64,000 nt of DNA. Origin: Plasmopara viticola. Taxonomy: Eukaryota > Oomycota > Peronosporomycetes > Peronosporales > Peronosporaceae. Every line of letters starts with the position of its first letter. Positions within the stretch are counted from its first letter, which is position 1. The DNA is taken from positions 372,001 to 436,000 of the forward strand of contig MBPM02000026.1 of assembly GCA_001695595.3 (NCBI GenBank), written 5' to 3'. Made by a program: the position numbers and the translations under genes. Positions 1 to 10,021 of the stretch are shown here, in pieces. The notes under the pieces are model-generated. The model was not told where the DNA came from. It saw only the letters and a program-made list of their open reading frames with translations, and searched no databases.

Positions 1-942
1 ATTAGCTCGAGAGATGACGAGGCGGTGAAGCTTGCAGCTGAAATGGTGGAGGAAATGCTTACAATTCACAAAAACAGGTCTTCGATTGTGGATGTAACTA
101 AAGAAAAACTTGACATTGCTCTTTCTATCAAAAAGGACGCTGCGAAGGGCATTCAGTTTCACATAATTGATGGGGAAAAGAAGGGTAATCTGCAAGTTGT
201 AATCTACGGTGAAGACCACGATGAACGTGAGCGATTAGTGGAAAAAATGGAACATTTTCTTGAGCTTTATATCGTAGAAGTCATTGCTCTGTCTCCAACC
301 GTGTCTCCCGCGTCCGCGAATTCCATGATCGGATCGTTGATTGGCAAGAGCGGTGTTAAAATCCGCGATTTGCAAGCGCAGTTTCCGGACGTGATGATTG
401 ATATCCGTCGTAATGATCACTCTGTCACGTTAAAGGGGCCATTTAAAGAAGTCCAAAAAGTTCGCATTGTTATCGATGACGAAATGCAAAAGTTGTTGCG
501 TAATGAGGGAGAATTTCAACAGCGCCGCAACACTCGCTACCAACAAGAAGCGGAGATGCAGGCAGCCGAAGAAGAAAAGGTGAGCAACAGTCGTGACGGT
601 CAAGCCATCGACGAAAACGCGCAACCAAATGTGGAGCAACAGCGACAGCACACAAAACGTGTGGGTCCCGTCGGCGGAACTCCAGGCATTGGAGAGGTGA
701 AACTTACCAAGAACCAGCGGCGTCGCATGCGTAAGCGCGCCGAGAATGAAAAGTCGGATGTTCTTTCGATGCTGGTGGGTGACGGCCCGGTAACATCTTT
801 AAGCACGACAAAGACGAGTGTGACCGTCAAGAATTTGAGTGATGGGGTCATTACTAGCTCTACTACTACCACGACCAGCTCGGAGAAGGAAAACGATGGT
901 AAATATTACCACTCATCAAGTGGGTACTCGTTGCGCTTGTAA
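1..942 (+). CDS. KH-domain RNA-binding protein, 3' end (5' part outside window)
   Basis: The frame is open from base 1, so the gene starts to the left of the window. About 313 residues are visible, ending at TAA 940-942. The first ~20 residues look like the closing helix of one KH domain, followed by a degenerate KH-like stretch. A clear KH domain follows with the loop LIGKSGVKI and the strand VTLKGPFKEVQKV. KH domains bind single-stranded RNA, and strings of them occur in vigilin/Scp160 proteins, which associate with ribosomes. The tail is Gln/Glu-rich, then has a basic patch (KNQRRRMRKR) and a Ser/Thr-rich stretch, and is probably disordered. The vigilin assignment is an inference from the repeated KH units. 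The stop codon overlaps the sequence GTAAGT, which resembles a splice donor, so a further 3' exon cannot be excluded. Confidence 0.8.
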   Translation: MSSRDDEAVKLAAEMVEEMLTIHKNRSSIVDVTKEKLDIALSIKKDAAKGIQFHIIDGEKKGNLQVVIYGEDHDERERLVEKMEHFLELYIVEVIALSPTVSPASANSMIGSLIGKSGVKIRDLQAQFPDVMIDIRRNDHSVTLKGPFKEVQKVRIVIDDEMQKLLRNEGEFQQRRNTRYQQEAEMQAAEEEKVSNSRDGQAIDENAQPNVEQQRQHTKRVGPVGGTPGIGEVKLTKNQRRRMRKRAENEKSDVLSMLVGDGPVTSLSTTKTSVTVKNLSDGVITSSTTTTTSSEKENDGKYYHSSSGYSLRL

Positions 943-3900
943 GTAACTCAGCAATTGTGGATGCTTTGGCCTTGCAAGTGAAAGATTGGTGTCACTTTGG
1001 CATGTTTAGACAAAATATAAAATGAAAATTACTAAATATTCTATCAATAAGTATTGCAATCATGGAATGCACGGCAAATTGATTGCTAGTTTTATCATGT
1101 TATTGTTTTGCAATCTGGTTATATTATACAATAAGATATTGGAGAACGATCGTGGTACATTATATTGTGATTTGATTCTAGAATTCAATAAAATATTGTA
1201 CAACGAGGGTCGTGGTGGAATGTATTGTGGATGACGACGACTTCGACAAAGAGGACATACTATTCAGAAGAGAATATGAAGATTCTGACAATAAAGTTAA
1301 AGACACTGAACCCACGCGGCTGGCAATGAAAAATTATCTAAATTCAGCAAAAGTCGTGTGAGGAGGAGGAGTCAAGACAACTTAACGACGTATTGAGCGC
1401 ACCATTGCAAGCGCAAGAACGCGCATCTCATTGTTTGGGTTAAAAAGGTGTTTTTACAAATTTATGAGCAGCTACGCGAGCATATGGACCAATTCGGTAC
1501 TGACCGGATGACTTATTGCGGTGAAAAAGCAGACGAATTTCTACCAATGGTCAAAGAACCCGAGTGAAGTGTCTTATGTTCTTGTCGAGTTGTGCAACAA
1601 AATGCGCGGTGAGGTAATTAATAATTTGGTTGCTCGAAGTTTGGTGAAAAAGATCAAGAGAACGTGATTACTGTATACAGCTTTTAATAAAACCGGTTAG
1701 CATTTGTGTGCCAACTTTGTTGAGTGTTCCCTGATCGGTTAATTATACAAGATCGTTATGCTTGGAATGACATTAATTGTACCCGTAATCGACAGGTCTT
1801 GCACTAGCCGTTGAAGATTTGACAACTGACTTTTGAACTTTTATAATTAATGTCTATAGGTAAGACTGCAAACAACGGGTTGAACGCACTTCGCTCCGTG
1901 ATGGTCACTTAAGACATGACGAAAAAACATGTACTCCATGGTCTTTTACAACCACGTTTCCGTACACGTTACGCGAAAGGTGGTCACTTATGATCCTTTG
2001 AGGCGCTCAAAGCAAATGAGCAGACTGAGGTCTGCATTTGGTGATGTTATCAAGTAGAGTATCGCGAAAATTGTTTTGGCCCCGGTAATCACCATCAACT
2101 TGACCGTCTTTACAGGTGAGGCCTTTAGCATGGCCGGTGAGTCTGACGATAAGTCTGCCAAACTTTGGGCATACCACGAGGTTACTTTGACACCTATTCT
2201 CTTAATCAATGATTTTCCGCCGCTTTAGCAGGCTGGAACACAAGAAAATGCTACCTTAAACTCTATCACCATTTCAACCGCTTTGAAGGAGAAAGTGTCT
2301 ACGGATATTTAGCTAATGAAAAGATTTAGCGCGCGTTTCCCGCAGTAATGGAGTGGAAGCAAATTATATATACTCTCTTGTCCGAGCAACTTCGTATCAA
2401 TCAAACCAATTTAAGCTCAACAGGTGCAGCAAGTGTTGCAGACACAGCTTGTAATGTAGATGCATTCGTGGGCACAGAAATGAAGAGACAACCTTAAAGC
2501 CAAATCAGCCACGTTGAAGGCTGGCCTAGATATCTTTGGACGATTCGGCAGGCAGCCTTATTTGCTGTCGACAAAATGATTGCTGTGATCAAACCTACTT
2601 TACGTGGAGAAGGTTAGCCTTCTTTTATTGGATGCACTTCACGTTTCGGTAAGAAAGGATGTATTGGACCGTGACATAAAAGCATGCTTTGCGTTAAGAA
2701 TTGGGCTTATGCTTGATAAAGCCAGAGAAATTGGGTTCTGGTATAGAATAGACATCGTGGCATTACTCATACCGGTTTGCATATTTAGGTATAGCTCATA
2801 CCTGGATTGCATTATCAAATGTAGTGCTTTGTAAGATCATATCTTGGATCAAAAGCTTACTATTGATCAGTTCTTGAGCTACAATCTATTGGACACGTTA
2901 CTTCTTCTAACAACAGGGATCGTGACCGGTCACTCACTGGAAGATCGCTCTAATTCTGCATGGCTCTTCTATGCAAGGTGCTGTGTACTTCGTTGCGATG
3001 GACCAAAGACTGTTGCTACTACATTTACAAAGCGGTAAACTAGATGCGTAGTGGTTGAAGCTCAATCGACGAAGATCACCGATGACAACAAATATTATAT
3101 GCTTCGACGGTTAATGTGAAGCCATCCAACGCAATCGCTATAAGGCGTTCATTTTTACTGCATTAAACATTATAGCAAAGACAACGCATCACGAAAGCGT
3201 ATCACTCACAAGCTGACGACAAAACTGATGTAGTTTAATATAATCTAGTCAATATCTTGAAGATGTGCATCTCACATGGTGATCAAAAGAGTGTGATAAA
3301 CAGGCCAACATTTAGCATTTTCGTTAATATGACGTATAAAAAGAGATAGAATTTAAATACTAGTGCAGGGTCAGGATAGGATGATGATCTACGCCGAAAG
3401 CGTTTTTACTTCTGGGAGGGCACAGATTGACCGAAACATTAATGGTCAAGAATGTCTGACAAAAAATATAGCCGTTGGGCGATCGAGCGCAAATTGTCTT
3501 ACCAGCGTAGACACTGACACTTTTTCTCTGCCGACAAGCTGAGCGGGACTTCCGCCACCAAGACCGATATTTAGTCGCAAGTATCCCAACAATATCGGTT
3601 GGAAATCATTCACCAAGCATTTGTGTAGCTGGGTTTCGTTTTGAAATAAGCGTTGATTGCGGTGGGGTTTTGTGCAAGCAGCTGATCCATCTTTCTCGAG
3701 CTAAAGAAGCGAGTGTCAATTCGCTTAATCATTAATTTTCTTTGCTACTTATTACAAACTTAATGGGTCCATATGACCTAAAATCTTTGTTTATTGTAGT
3801 ATAAAGATGCCTTTTCAGGTCGACTTATCTCCTTTGAAGCAGCTACATGAAAATTAAGCGTCAATGTATACAGTACACGCAAGGAGCCAAATTTTTTAAG

Positions 3901-6492
3901 CGCAGGAAGCTTGTAGCAAACCTACCATTTGAGATCGAGTTTTGTAGTACTCAGTACTTTAGGCTTTTTTGGAGTCAGTGAAGTGTCAGGCTCATCCGAC
4001 TGTAATGCACCGACTAAGGAGGGCTGGCGTGTGATCGCTTATTCACTAAAAAAAACTTTCTCTGGCAGCTGTACTGAGGAGCCTAATCAGCTGTATCTCG
4101 GTCTGGGGACGAGTGATTAATTCAAATAGATGGGGATGGGTCACTTATTGGACGAGCGATCACTTCCAATGTGTGACTGCCCTACCAACCCGGACCAAAT
4201 GAGTAGGTAACAGCTGAGTAAAGTGAACACTTCACTGATCGCAGAAGGCTCATAGGGTTCGGAAGCCGATCCCAAAATGGGTCGGATAGCTACCAGCATC
4301 TCACTCTAGCGACAGCTTAGTTCTTGGGTACCAAAAACGCTGCTGCTGTAGAATTTTGTACCATCTACATATTAAAAGTGCATTAATTTTAATCAAAGCT
4401 GCTGCTAAACGACGACTTTTCGAATTGTCAATTATCTCTGTGAATAAGGTTTTTGTGTCAAACGCAAAGCCGTTCGTGGTTTTCAGAGATCTTTGTCGGG
4501 CTGCAATCCGGTTTTTTTTCTTGGAGGGCTTTGTATTATACCTTTAGTTACGCTAAGCGCCTTTAAGGCTGTGTTACCCGGCTGGCTTGCAGACTCTACT
4601 TATCTGCTTGGAAGATCTTGTTACCTGCAATTAGTGACACGTTCTGCTAATAAGATGTAGAATGTTTCAGAAAGAGCCAATGGCCAGCGGAATTTGTTCT
4701 TGCTGAAGGATATAAAAAAATGTTTTCATGTATAAATCTGCGTCCATGAATTCCTTCTGAAGTCATTTCGGGCGTAGATTTCTTTTAAAAGAGGCGTGCG
4801 CACAAGAAGGGAACAAAAGCTTTCATAAGTATTCGTGAACGAAAGTTAGGGACCGGAACCGATGCATTTTCCCCGCCGAACGATCCAAAGATCTTACTTT
4901 TCTAGCAGCGGCTAATTTAGAATTTTCTTGTACTCTCAGAAAAAAGTATTATGCTAAATGTAATCGCTTGTCGGCGGGCACAATTATACAACGCGCCAGA
5001 GTCTACAAAAACTCGAACTGGTATTTCGTAAGCTCACGGACTTGCGTGTACAATCAGCAGTCTATTGACGCTGGTCCCACCTTATCATAGTGTGTATTAA
5101 TGTCTCAAAGGAAGCCGAAGAAGTGGACTTTTCACACCACTTAGCTTTTCATCAGGAGTGCGCTCTGTCCCTACAAGTAGTTTAGGGCGCGTTTTATGAC
5201 ATATACTATTCAAAGACTTTGCACGACGAATGCTATCGTTCCGGCTTTCTCTAAGGCAGGCACGAGGCATGTGGTGTTGCCTGTCACTGCCAAAGCAGCA
5301 AGTGTTTCTTCTTCGGGTTACAGATCAACGGATATCATACTGAAGCCCGAGAAAGTGAGATTCTACGGCATTCCGGAAAAGCGGGTCTTATTTGGATGAT
5401 TACCGCTTGAAGATCAATTGGCTCGCTTTTTGCCGCTGCTTTAAGTTAAGAGCGTTGAGTACGAAGCAATCTTACCCCTTGTCCAGCCTATCCTCGACTT
5501 GTCCGGGAAGTGGCCAACCACTATCAACTCTAAATTTGTACATACATTCATTGAGTTATCGCTATCCTTGCTCGTTAGCGCTGGCGGAACCTAAAGCTTG
5601 CCAGAAGAAAGTTGCTCTCAGCTGATCCTAATGAGCTCCCAGGATACAAAGGTGTTATGTGGGAGCGCCTAGCTTTCTTAGCGAACTTCCTTGTATTGCA
5701 GTGCTGAAGCTGCGCACACCTAATTAATTGTCTTTAAAAAGCCATCTCTACTTCCTCAATTTTCTATAATATTGCTGTACGGTGAAATTTTAAAGCTTCA
5801 CCAGCTCGGACCTGTCAGTAGGCGCTATCTTTTGGGCTTTTGCACCTTGTGCTAAAGAATATACTTTGCCCGTAGGTTTTGAGCACAGATACACTTTCAT
5901 CTGCTTAGCTGCTAAATGGGTCTAGTATTCAACCGCCTCATCTGGCCCATGCAAGCCAGTAAGTCTCTTGTGTAGCATAAAACATGGGTTCGACATATGC
6001 AAAAAGATGGTAGCGAAATATTAGATCGCGTAGGCGTAGAATTAGTTACGAATGCCACCGAATATGATGGGTTCAGGCAGCAGCTTGTCCAAAGGTGGCA
6101 ATTAGAAAGATTAACAATTTCCGGTAAAGAGTTTAACGGATTTCTAGTTTTAAGGTATCGAAGTGTGCAATTGACAGCAGGTACATCATTCCTTTACGGA
6201 CCTTTTCAGCTGAAAGATCTTAACATTAAACTTTGGCTTGATGCTACGGCTCGGTTCACCGCATGTGGTTATTGTGGTGGAGGCAAGGGCATCCGCACAA
6301 GCTGCAGTGACAGCATTTTCGAATATAAACCAGTTATATGCCATCAGATCTTGCTTTGGCTCTGAGTTATTCCCCAAAAAGCAACATCTATCAGTATAAA
6401 TGACGAAGGCAATTCTATGACGCAATTTGTTTTACAAACGCGCATTTGATACCAAACGGGAGTACCGCGACCATTAAACAAGATAAAAGGTT
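943..6492. other. gene-free decayed tract
   Basis: No gene can be supported in this 5.5 kb. Open frames are short and lack recognisable domains. Around 1130-1240 there is an imperfect direct repeat: ATAAGATATTGGAGAACGAT is echoed about 60 bp later by ATAAAATATTGTACAACGAG. An acidic coding-like stretch follows at about 1210-1360 (DDDDFDKEDILFRREYEDSD in one frame) and ends at a stop. Parts of 1440-1680 and 1980-3160 read as broken coding sequence with several stops and shifts. They could be remnants of an old element or gene. One copy of repeat A lies at 4091-4332. Confidence 0.5.
4091..4332 (+). repeat. repeat family A, copy 1 (diverged)
   Basis: This stretch aligns by eye with 45241-45560 and partly with 44851-44950, in the same orientation. 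Shared blocks include a 'GGTCACTT...GACGA...CAATCAC' core and, near the right end, a 'GGTCGGATAGCTACCAGCAT' block matching 'GGATCAAATAGTTACCAGCAT' in the other copy. A 'TTAGTTCTTGGGT' end matches 'ATAGTTCTTAGGTT'. It encodes no protein. It could be a solo LTR or another non-coding transposon. Confidence 0.5.
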
Positions 6493-6817
6493 GTATTGTA
6501 TTGTATTACGTTATCGCGTTGCCAAGGTATGCACGTGCTAGGCTCAGTCTGGCTAGTCCACGGCATAGAGTGGTGTCCGCATACGTCGAGTCTCGTTCGG
6601 CGGGCAGTGCAGCCAACACCGAGGTCGTGGGGGTCTTCCATTATTTTGTTTATCTCTGACTTGGTAAGAGCCCAGGTGGCGTTCTGGTGCTGGAGACCGT
6701 CGCGTCGAGGGTGAGACTCGTTAGAGACCTGCACATGCCCGAGAGCACCTGCCCGAAGCGCGCGAGCATTTAGCCCCCGCGCTTGGAAGGAGGGCGTCAC
6801 TCCAACCTTTTCCGTAA
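6493..6817 (-). mobile_element. non-LTR retrotransposon, short internally deleted copy
   Basis: A 325-bp element in minus orientation, flanked by a near-exact 12-13 bp target duplication (AAGATAAAAGGTT at 6480-6492, AAGATAAAGGTT at 6818-6829). It consists of three blocks that also occur in the longer copy at 22139-23281: that copy's 3' end, a short internal block ('GACTTGGTAAGAGCCCAG'), and its 5' end. The intervening sequence is missing. The 3' tail on the sense strand is a run of AATAC units rather than poly(A). With no endonuclease or reverse transcriptase it can only have been mobilised in trans, or deleted after insertion. It lies 153 bp upstream of the ALG1 start codon, in the opposite orientation. 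Confidence 0.85.
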
Positions 6818-6970
6818 AAGATAAAGGTTATAAAGGAATAAATTCTGTTCAAATATGGGGACCATAGATGGCCTTCTGCCTATTTTCCACTTTTTAATCT
6901 TAGCTTATCAAGTGACCATACTGCAATAAGACGTACTGCCTTGCAATTCACATTTTCCACACACTCTAGA

Positions 6971-8797
6971 ATGCGCCGCCACAAGAGATCGCGCCTTAAT
7001 CGCCGCGAACGCGTGCGTCATGTGGTCGTGATGGTCTTGGGCGACGTCGGCCGTAGCCCGCGTATGCAATATCATGCACTGTCACTTGCACGCATGTCCC
7101 CAAAAGTACGCGTGACGTTGATGGGATTGGCGGGCGAAAGCTGTGTCCCTGACGTAGCCCATCAGAGCAATCTGACCGTCCTGACGTTCTCACCACTTTT
7201 ACAACGGCTGCACCGTAAATCGTTTTTGCTGCTAGCGCCGATTAAAGTGTTGCTGCAATTGCTGCAAATGCTCTGGCTACTGCTGGTCACAGCCGGCAGC
7301 GTCGATCTCGTGCTCCTGCAAAACCCACCCACGTAAGAGAAATTGAGTATTTAAAGCAGCTCCTTGCCATCCGTGCGATTAATTTTTGAGATGGTTTGCT
7401 TTGCAGGATTCCAACGTTTATCGTCGTGTGGCTTTGCTGTCGACTAAAAGGTGCAAAGTTCGTAATTGATTGGCATAATCTCGGCTACAGTTTGCTGGCA
7501 TTAGCCATCGGGAGTGGCCATCCAGTCGTGAAGGTACAGGAAACATGAGGGTCCATTGTGTAAAATCTTACCCTTTGTATACGAGTGAGTAGATTGCCAA
7601 GTGGATTGAGCGTGTATTTGGACGCAAGGCAGATGCCAATTTGTGTGTCACAAATGCCATGCAAACGTGGCTCTTTGAAACTTGGCACATTAAAGCGACG
7701 GTACTCCACGATCAACCGCCGCTGTTTTTCAAACCCACTTCGTTGGACATTCAACACGAATTGCTAACTCGTGTTTGCGATCAATTGGAGCATTGCAACG
7801 ATGTTTGTGTTGTATTTAATTCTATGACAAGCTTAGCTCAATACATTCTTATCGCAATTCTTGGCTGTGGTGCTAGCTGGTGACACGGGGTGGAAATAAA
7901 GCAAACTTTGAAGAAACGCTATTGACGCGAAAAAGTACGACTTTTAATGGGTCAAAGAGCAAAAGTGTCGTTCAAGCACGTGAAGACCGACCAGCTATGA
8001 TCGTAAGTTCGACGAGCTGGACTGTTGATGAAGATTTTGGTATTCTACTTGAAGCGCTCAAATTACTCGACGAACGCACGTCATCACTTAGCTTGTCGGA
8101 ATTTCCAAATCTGCTTGTGGTTGTGACGGGGAAAGGGCCGCAAAAAGCCCTGTATCTTGAAAAAATCCGACATCTTGCTTTCAAGCGCATTCGGATTGCC
8201 ACAATGTACGTTTGCTAGTTATTTTTACGACGTCATTGTACTTTTCGAAGATTCTTACAGTGTCATTGAACGCAATCTCGTTTGGATTGTCTAGGTGGCT
8301 CGAGGCAAGCGACTACCCCCTCCTTCTGGGCAGTGCCGATGTTGGCGTGTGTCTACACACATCGTCTTCAGGTCTTGATTTGCCCATGAAGGTGCTCGAT
8401 ATGTTTGGCTGTGGGCTTCCAGTATGCGCCATCACGTTCAAGTGCTTGGATGAGCTAGTTAAGCATGACAAGTACGTGTGCTATGGCTTTGTAGTGGTTG
8501 GAACACTTTAACGCGCAGTCTATTTAATTAAACTATCGAGTAGGAATGGCTTGGTGTTTGCCTCATCAAAGGAGCTTTCAACGCAACTATATGGTCTTTT
8601 AAAGGGCTATCCGAAGGACACTGCGCAGCTTCATCGGCTACGGGCATCTCTGAAATCAATAAAGGTAAGTGGGGCTCTAATTTTGCCATTTTACACATAA
8701 AACGACACTAATTATTTCGCTTTTCTCCCAGCACTGGCCGGAGAATTGGTCTAGCGTGGCTGCGCCAGTTTTTAAAAAGCACCTTTGTCTTTCTTAA
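6971..8797 (+). CDS. ALG1: chitobiosyldiphosphodolichol beta-1,4-mannosyltransferase
   Basis: The first mannosyltransferase of N-glycan assembly; it adds mannose from GDP-Man to GlcNAc2-PP-dolichol on the cytosolic face of the ER. Seven exons join without a break: 6971-7332, 7407-7533, 7593-7811, 7877-8205, 8295-8471, 8544-8664 and 8732-8797. All introns are GT...AG and 59-89 nt long. The product is 466 residues, close to the human protein (about 464). Diagnostic stretches are [13 protein letters not shown] near the N-terminus, [10 protein letters not shown] at the second exon, [10 protein letters not shown] before the C-terminal GT-B domain, and [20 protein letters not shown], the GT33 nucleotide-sugar region. 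A hydrophobic stretch at about residues 85-110 fits the ER-membrane anchor of the family. The first in-frame ATG (6971) is chosen; an upstream TTG is not a likely start. Gene model by eye, identity firm. Confidence 0.95.
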
Positions 8798-9027
8798 GCG
8801 GCAATGTTTGCAGGAGATGACAATATATATTTCGGTATCTTTCATATTTTAAGAGGAATAGATTAAGAAAAAGTAATGTTATGATCAATAACAGTTGAAT
8901 CATTTTGCCAGGAATGGAGAACTGGATTCTAAGCTGACCTGACTGCAGCAAGCTACGCGCTACTTTTGTCCACCACCAATCACCGGCTTAACGTTGTGTA
9001 GGCTGCGACACAACAAGGAGCAGAAAA

Positions 9028-9693
9028 TTAGGTACTTCTCAATTTCCATAGCCACTTTGAGTACTCAACGCACTTGATGGTGATGCGAAGGTTGCTGCCC
9101 TTGGGCACATCAAACTTTTTAGGATGCGTGCGAAAGTGGTTGATAATATTCGACACATCGATCGCTCCTTGACTCGCTAGTTTACTCTTCAGCTGCTGCT
9201 TGCGCGCCGCTGACGTTGCGTTCGGCCGCAATCGCACAGTAGGAGCGGTTTTTTTGCCTTTTTTAGCCACCAGCACGAGTCCAGGCCGTCGCTTATTGAT
9301 CACTGTCTGGCGCTTGTCCGACGCCGAGGCCGCGTTGGCCTTCGCACGCTATTCATCGACCACATCAAAGTGTTAAGTCCACCCCTTCAGACACCTCTCT
9401 CAACGTATAACGTACGGCCGCCTTGGATACGGGCACAATCACGGTTTTTTCACATTTTGCTGTTTGTGGCTAAATTTTTTTAATTTTTTCTGCGAGCTTT
9501 TAAACTTTCCACCCTTCTCAGAGTCGATCACCTTGGCCTTGGGCTTTTGCTTTTTCGCTTTCTGTATCAGCGTGTCTGTGGGATACATGCTTAGAAAGCG
9601 GTCAAAGGGCAGTAAATTTGAGCACGTACCGAGAGGATAGGCAAGCTTCTCCTCCGCAGAGAGGCCAAGCGAAAAGTCTCCTGGTGTCACCAT
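9028..9693 (-). CDS. unidentified lysine-rich protein, exon structure uncertain
   Basis: I do not recognise this protein. The C-terminal exon (9348-9028, ending in KWLWKLRST) is open, basic and not low-complexity. It joins cleanly to a preceding open stretch (...VIVPVSKAA) through a 67-nt intron, 9415-9349, with donor GTACGT and acceptor AATAG, phase 0. The N-terminal ORF starts at ATG 9693 (MVTPGDFSLGLSAEEK...) and contains a Lys-rich run. Linking it to the rest needs either a one-base shift in an A-run near 9446 or a second, poorly supported intron of 62 nt (9531-9470). The joined product would be about 178 residues. A coding-like exon upstream at 9938-10021 may belong to the same gene. It may therefore be intact with introns, or recently broken. 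Confidence 0.45.
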
Positions 9694-9937
9694 GCTTTAC
9701 GGAGATTTTGTTTGTACAGATATCGGTTTTCTCCCCCTTTTTTGCTCGTATCTTGATAAGCATTTTCCTATACAACAAACTACTATCGTGCTTCGTCCTG
9801 TCGACACAATAGTTATTCTAATTGGAAGGTCTGTAGATCAAATTATTTCGGAACGAGCAATGCAATATAGGCGATTTTGGACAGCTAAGTGCGTCACTGG
9901 TTTAAATCTGAAAAGATGAAAAGTCTACAAACTTTAC

Positions 9938-10021
9938 ATATAGGTCGATTTCTTGGACCAGCTTTTGCATGCCTTCCGACAATACTTTCTCGTCGATCTT
10001 ATCCTTCAAGTTCCAATTACC
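9938..10021 (-). other. coding-like stretch, possible upstream exon
   Basis: On the minus strand this reads without stops as a charged helical segment (KDKIDEKVLSEGMQKLVQEI). It is followed by GTAAAG, a plausible splice donor, and preceded by an A-rich run. It lies upstream of the unidentified gene at 9028-9693 on the same strand and could be one of its exons. No start codon or clean join to the downstream ORF could be fixed. Further upstream (to about 10230) the minus strand has short coding-like pieces interrupted by stops. Confidence 0.3.

Noticed and set aside
940..952. GTAAGT at the KH gene stop as a splice donor
   Set aside because: No downstream acceptor leading into a plausible coding exon was found, so the TAA is taken as the true stop.
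5997..6365. 122-codon plus-strand ORF as a gene
   Set aside because: No ATG context, domain or splice support. An overlapping minus-strand frame is similarly open, so chance is likely.
943..6492. RXLR or Crinkler effector genes in the gene-poor tracts
   Set aside because: No ORF combines a signal peptide with RXLR-EER or LFLAK motifs on either strand.
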